Assembly (NCBI GenBank): GCA_023485685.1
Contig: JAMCZK010000030.1
Location: 1 to 33,215, forward strand
Reading direction: 5' to 3'
DNA length: 33,215 bases
Source of the DNA: Chloroflexota bacterium
GTDB lineage: Bacteria; Chloroflexota; Anaerolineae; Anaerolineales; UBA11579
This document shows positions 31,160 to 33,215 of the stretch, piece by piece. Both the position numbers and the translations under genes were made by a program. The notes under the pieces were generated by a model. That model was not told where the DNA came from, did no database searches, and saw only the letters and a program-made list of their open reading frames with translations. Position 1 is the stretch's first letter, and every line of letters begins with the position of its first letter.

Positions 31160-33215
31160 TTAATAGAATCTGGGGAACTTCTTCGGATTTACCTCAGTCA
31201 TCATCTCGTAAATGGTGTAAATAATCTGCTCCGCGTTTGGCTTCGACCAATAATTGCCATCGGTCCCATAAGCAGGCCGGTGCGCTTGCCCGGTCAAAGT
31301 GCGCGGCGCTGAATCCAGCCACTGGTACCCGCCCTGCTTCTCTAGCACTTCTTGCATCATGAACGCCGTGGAACCTCCTGGTACGTCTTCGTCCAGAAAG
31401 AGAACGCGGTTCGTCTTCTTCAAGGATTCCACGATGCGACTGTACAAATCAAAGGGCATCAGCGACTGAACATCGATTAACTCCACCTCAACACCTAACC
31501 CCGCCAGCACATCGGCCGCTTCGACAGCAATTCGGCACAACGGGCCGTAGGTCACAACGGTTATATCTTTCCCTTGCCGTAAGATTTCGGGCACACCAAC
31601 TGGCACTGTGAACTCGCCGATGTTATCGGGCAACCGCTCCTTCAACCGGTAACCGTTCAGTACCTCGACTACTAGTGCCGGCTCGTCTGCCGCCAGCAGC
31701 GTATTGTAGAAACCAACAGCCTGCAGCATATTGCGCGGTACCAGTACCAGCATTCCCCTCAAAAGATGCAGCGCTCCCGCCATCAGGCTGCCCGAGTGCC
31801 AGATACCTTCCAGGCGATGGCCGCGGGTGCGTACAATGATAGGCGCCTTCTGTCCGCCCTTCGTGCGCCAACGCAGCGTTGCCACATCATCGGAAAGGAT
31901 TTGCAACGCGTAGAGCAAATAGTCAAGATACTGGATTTCCGCAATCGGCCTAAGCCCACGTAGTGCAAGCCCGATCGCTTGGCCCATGATGGTAACTTCG
32001 CGGATCCCAGTGTCGGATACTCTCAAAGCACCGAATTTTTCCTGCAGTCCTGCAAACCCCTGATTCACATCGCCCAGGTAACCCAGATCTTCTCCAAAGG
32101 CGACAACCCTCGGGTCCCGCTTAAAAATGGCCTCGAACCCTTTATTGACAATTTCAAAACCATTGATCGTGAGTGACTTCTCGGGAAACTCTGCCTTTAC
32201 TTCAGGGACTCGTTCTGCGGTATGTGAGTACAAGTCGGAGCTATAGCGGTCTCTGGCAGCTTCATCTAGCTCGCGCTTCCACTGGACCAGCATAGGTTTG
32301 CCGGGCAAAGGTTCATCTTTCAGCAGTACCATTGCCTTGCGATAAGCCACCATGATGTCCTGTCGCAAAGGATTCTGGTAAGCCATCATCTCCTCGATCA
32401 TGGCGTTCAGAGCATCAGCGTGCTTTGAAGTCCCAGCCACCTCCACTAACAAATCACCAAAAGCCTCAATATCCTTGCGAATAGGCGCCTTGTATGCCTC
32501 CCAAGCCTTGGCGCGAATTGTCTCGATTTCGGTGCGATTTTCTTTCTCCATGGCATCTAATTCCGCGTCAGTGGCGAGTCCCTGTGCCCGTATCCATTCA
32601 CGGAATTTTCGCAGGCAATCGAATTCTTCTTCCCACGCCAGTCGCTTAGGCGGCTTGTAGCGCTCGTGGCTTCCAGAGGTGGAATGGCCTTGCGGCTGAG
32701 TAAGCTCATTGACATGAATGATGACCGGCACGTGCTCCTTGCGTGCTAGGCTGGCTGCCTTCGTATAGGTTTCAATCAATGCCGGGTAGTCCCAGCCGGC
32801 GACGGTGTAAATATCGTAACCACTTCCGCCATTTCTTTTCCGCCGAAACCCGCTCAGCAATTCTGAAAGATCTCCAGTCAATTGGTATTGGTTCGGCACT
32901 GAGATGCCATATTCATCATCCCAGATCGAAAGCACCATAGGCACTTGCAGCACTCCGACCGCATTCACCGTCTCCCAGAACATGCCTTCGGCGCAACTGG
33001 CATTGCCGATGGTGCCAAAAGCCACCTCGTTTCCGTTGTGGGAAAATTGGGCGAAATCTTTCAGTTCTTCCAGTTCGCGGTACAACTTGGACGCGTAGGC
33101 AAGGCCCACCAGCCTCGGCATCTGTGAAGCCGTTGGCGAAATGTCCGAGGCAGAATTGTAAGTATCGGCTATCGCCTTCCAGCTCCCATCGTCTTTGAGG
33201 CTGCGGGTTGCGAAG
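31160..33215 (-). CDS. 2-oxoacid dehydrogenase E1, fused alpha and beta subunits (5' end outside window)
   Basis: Thiamine-diphosphate enzyme of the pyruvate / branched-chain 2-oxoacid dehydrogenase complexes. The frame stays open past the last base, so the N-terminus is missing; an internal ATG at 33121 is not the start, since family-like residues (DISPTASQMPRLVGLAYA) run across it. The first half is E1 alpha: the ThDP segment AFGTIGNASCAEGMFWETVN and HSTSGSHERYK. A linker of about 100 residues rich in Glu and Lys joins it to E1 beta: GEDLGYLGDVNQGF, DTGIREVTIMGQAIGLAL, HSGSLMAGALHLLRGML and the C-terminal DEDVPGGSTAFMMQEV. The gene converges on the kinase gene with a 21-nt gap. Substrate (pyruvate or branched-chain acid) is unclear; no E2 or E3 gene is in view. 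Confidence 0.92.
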   Translation of the reverse strand, partial: FATRSLKDDGSWKAIADTYNSASDISPTASQMPRLVGLAYASKLYRELEELKDFAQFSHNGNEVAFGTIGNASCAEGMFWETVNAVGVLQVPMVLSIWDDEYGISVPNQYQLTGDLSELLSGFRRKRNGGSGYDIYTVAGWDYPALIETYTKAASLARKEHVPVIIHVNELTQPQGHSTSGSHERYKPPKRLAWEEEFDCLRKFREWIRAQGLATDAELDAMEKENRTEIETIRAKAWEAYKAPIRKDIEAFGDLLVEVAGTSKHADALNAMIEEMMAYQNPLRQDIMVAYRKAMVLLKDEPLPGKPMLVQWKRELDEAARDRYSSDLYSHTAERVPEVKAEFPEKSLTINGFEIVNKGFEAIFKRDPRVVAFGEDLGYLGDVNQGFAGLQEKFGALRVSDTGIREVTIMGQAIGLALRGLRPIAEIQYLDYLLYALQILSDDVATLRWRTKGGQKAPIIVRTRGHRLEGIWHSGSLMAGALHLLRGMLVLVPRNMLQAVGFYNTLLAADEPALVVEVLNGYRLKERLPDNIGEFTVPVGVPEILRQGKDITVVTYGPLCRIAVEAADVLAGLGVEVELIDVQSLMPFDLYSRIVESLKKTNRVLFLDEDVPGGSTAFMMQEVLEKQGGYQWLDSAPRTLTGQAHRPAYGTDGNYWSKPNAEQIIYTIYEMMTEVNPKKFPRFY

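Noticed and set aside
1-33215. CRISPR arrays, tRNA/rRNA genes, insertion sequences, phage genes or defence islands
   Set aside because: None was recognised; nearly all of the window is filled with housekeeping or regulatory genes, and the intergenic gaps are too short.

Overview
This looks like about 33 kb of a bacterial chromosome of moderate GC. It is most consistent with a Chloroflexota lineage near Anaerolineae, probably an environmental genome. The pointers are a PyrF-PyrE fusion in inverted order, dihydroorotase and aspartate transcarbamoylase resembling animal CAD, TrmFO, a fused alpha/beta 2-oxoacid dehydrogenase E1, and GAF-rich histidine kinases. This is inference from protein character; no marker gene or database search was available. 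Genes are packed tightly with many 1-10 nt overlaps. I saw no gene-free stretch over 300 nt, no tRNA or rRNA gene, no CRISPR array and no insertion sequence.

Layout. 1-3663 (+): tail of a cyclase-family hydrolase, a molybdenum hydroxylase large subunit, and a DUF2877 (AllH-like) protein, suggesting N-heterocycle or ureide catabolism. 3669-3774: a good sigma-70-type promoter, a short leader and a strong intrinsic terminator, which may form a pyrimidine attenuator. 3788-8292 (+): pyrC, pyrB, pyrF-pyrE fusion and pyrD, covering UMP synthesis from carbamoyl phosphate onward. pyrD carries an 8-bp tandem duplication that shifts its last codons out of frame. 8302-9153 (+): an NmrA-type NAD(P)-binding protein. 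9200-10616 (-): a uracil permease broken at a run of six G. 10792-11994 (+): a CaiB/BaiF CoA-transferase.

12028-16253 (+): dinB, an uncharacterised predicted nuclease overlapping it by 3 nt, pgi and rpiA, apparently one transcription unit. 16246-24095 (-): a YdiJ-like FAD/Fe-S dehydrogenase, HflX, an aminotransferase, an M28 peptidase that may be a glutaminyl cyclase, and TrmFO. 24167-28729 (+), divergent from TrmFO: rpoN, a PAS histidine kinase and a sigma-54 response regulator. 28826-31138 (+): a membrane GAF histidine kinase. 31160-33215 (-): a fused E1 alpha/beta dehydrogenase running off the right edge.

The most unusual region is 24167-28729, a self-contained sigma-54 module. Its sigma factor has a four-cysteine zinc-ribbon-like insert after Region I. 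Its activator has GAFTSA in place of GAFTGA and no C-terminal DNA-binding domain. Together this suggests a sigma-54 switch that acts without upstream activator sites, resembling the chlamydial AtoS-AtoC-RpoN arrangement. The second theme is the pyrimidine region: CAD-like enzymes, a possible attenuator, and recent-looking tandem duplications or indels in pyrB, pyrF, pyrD and the uracil permease.
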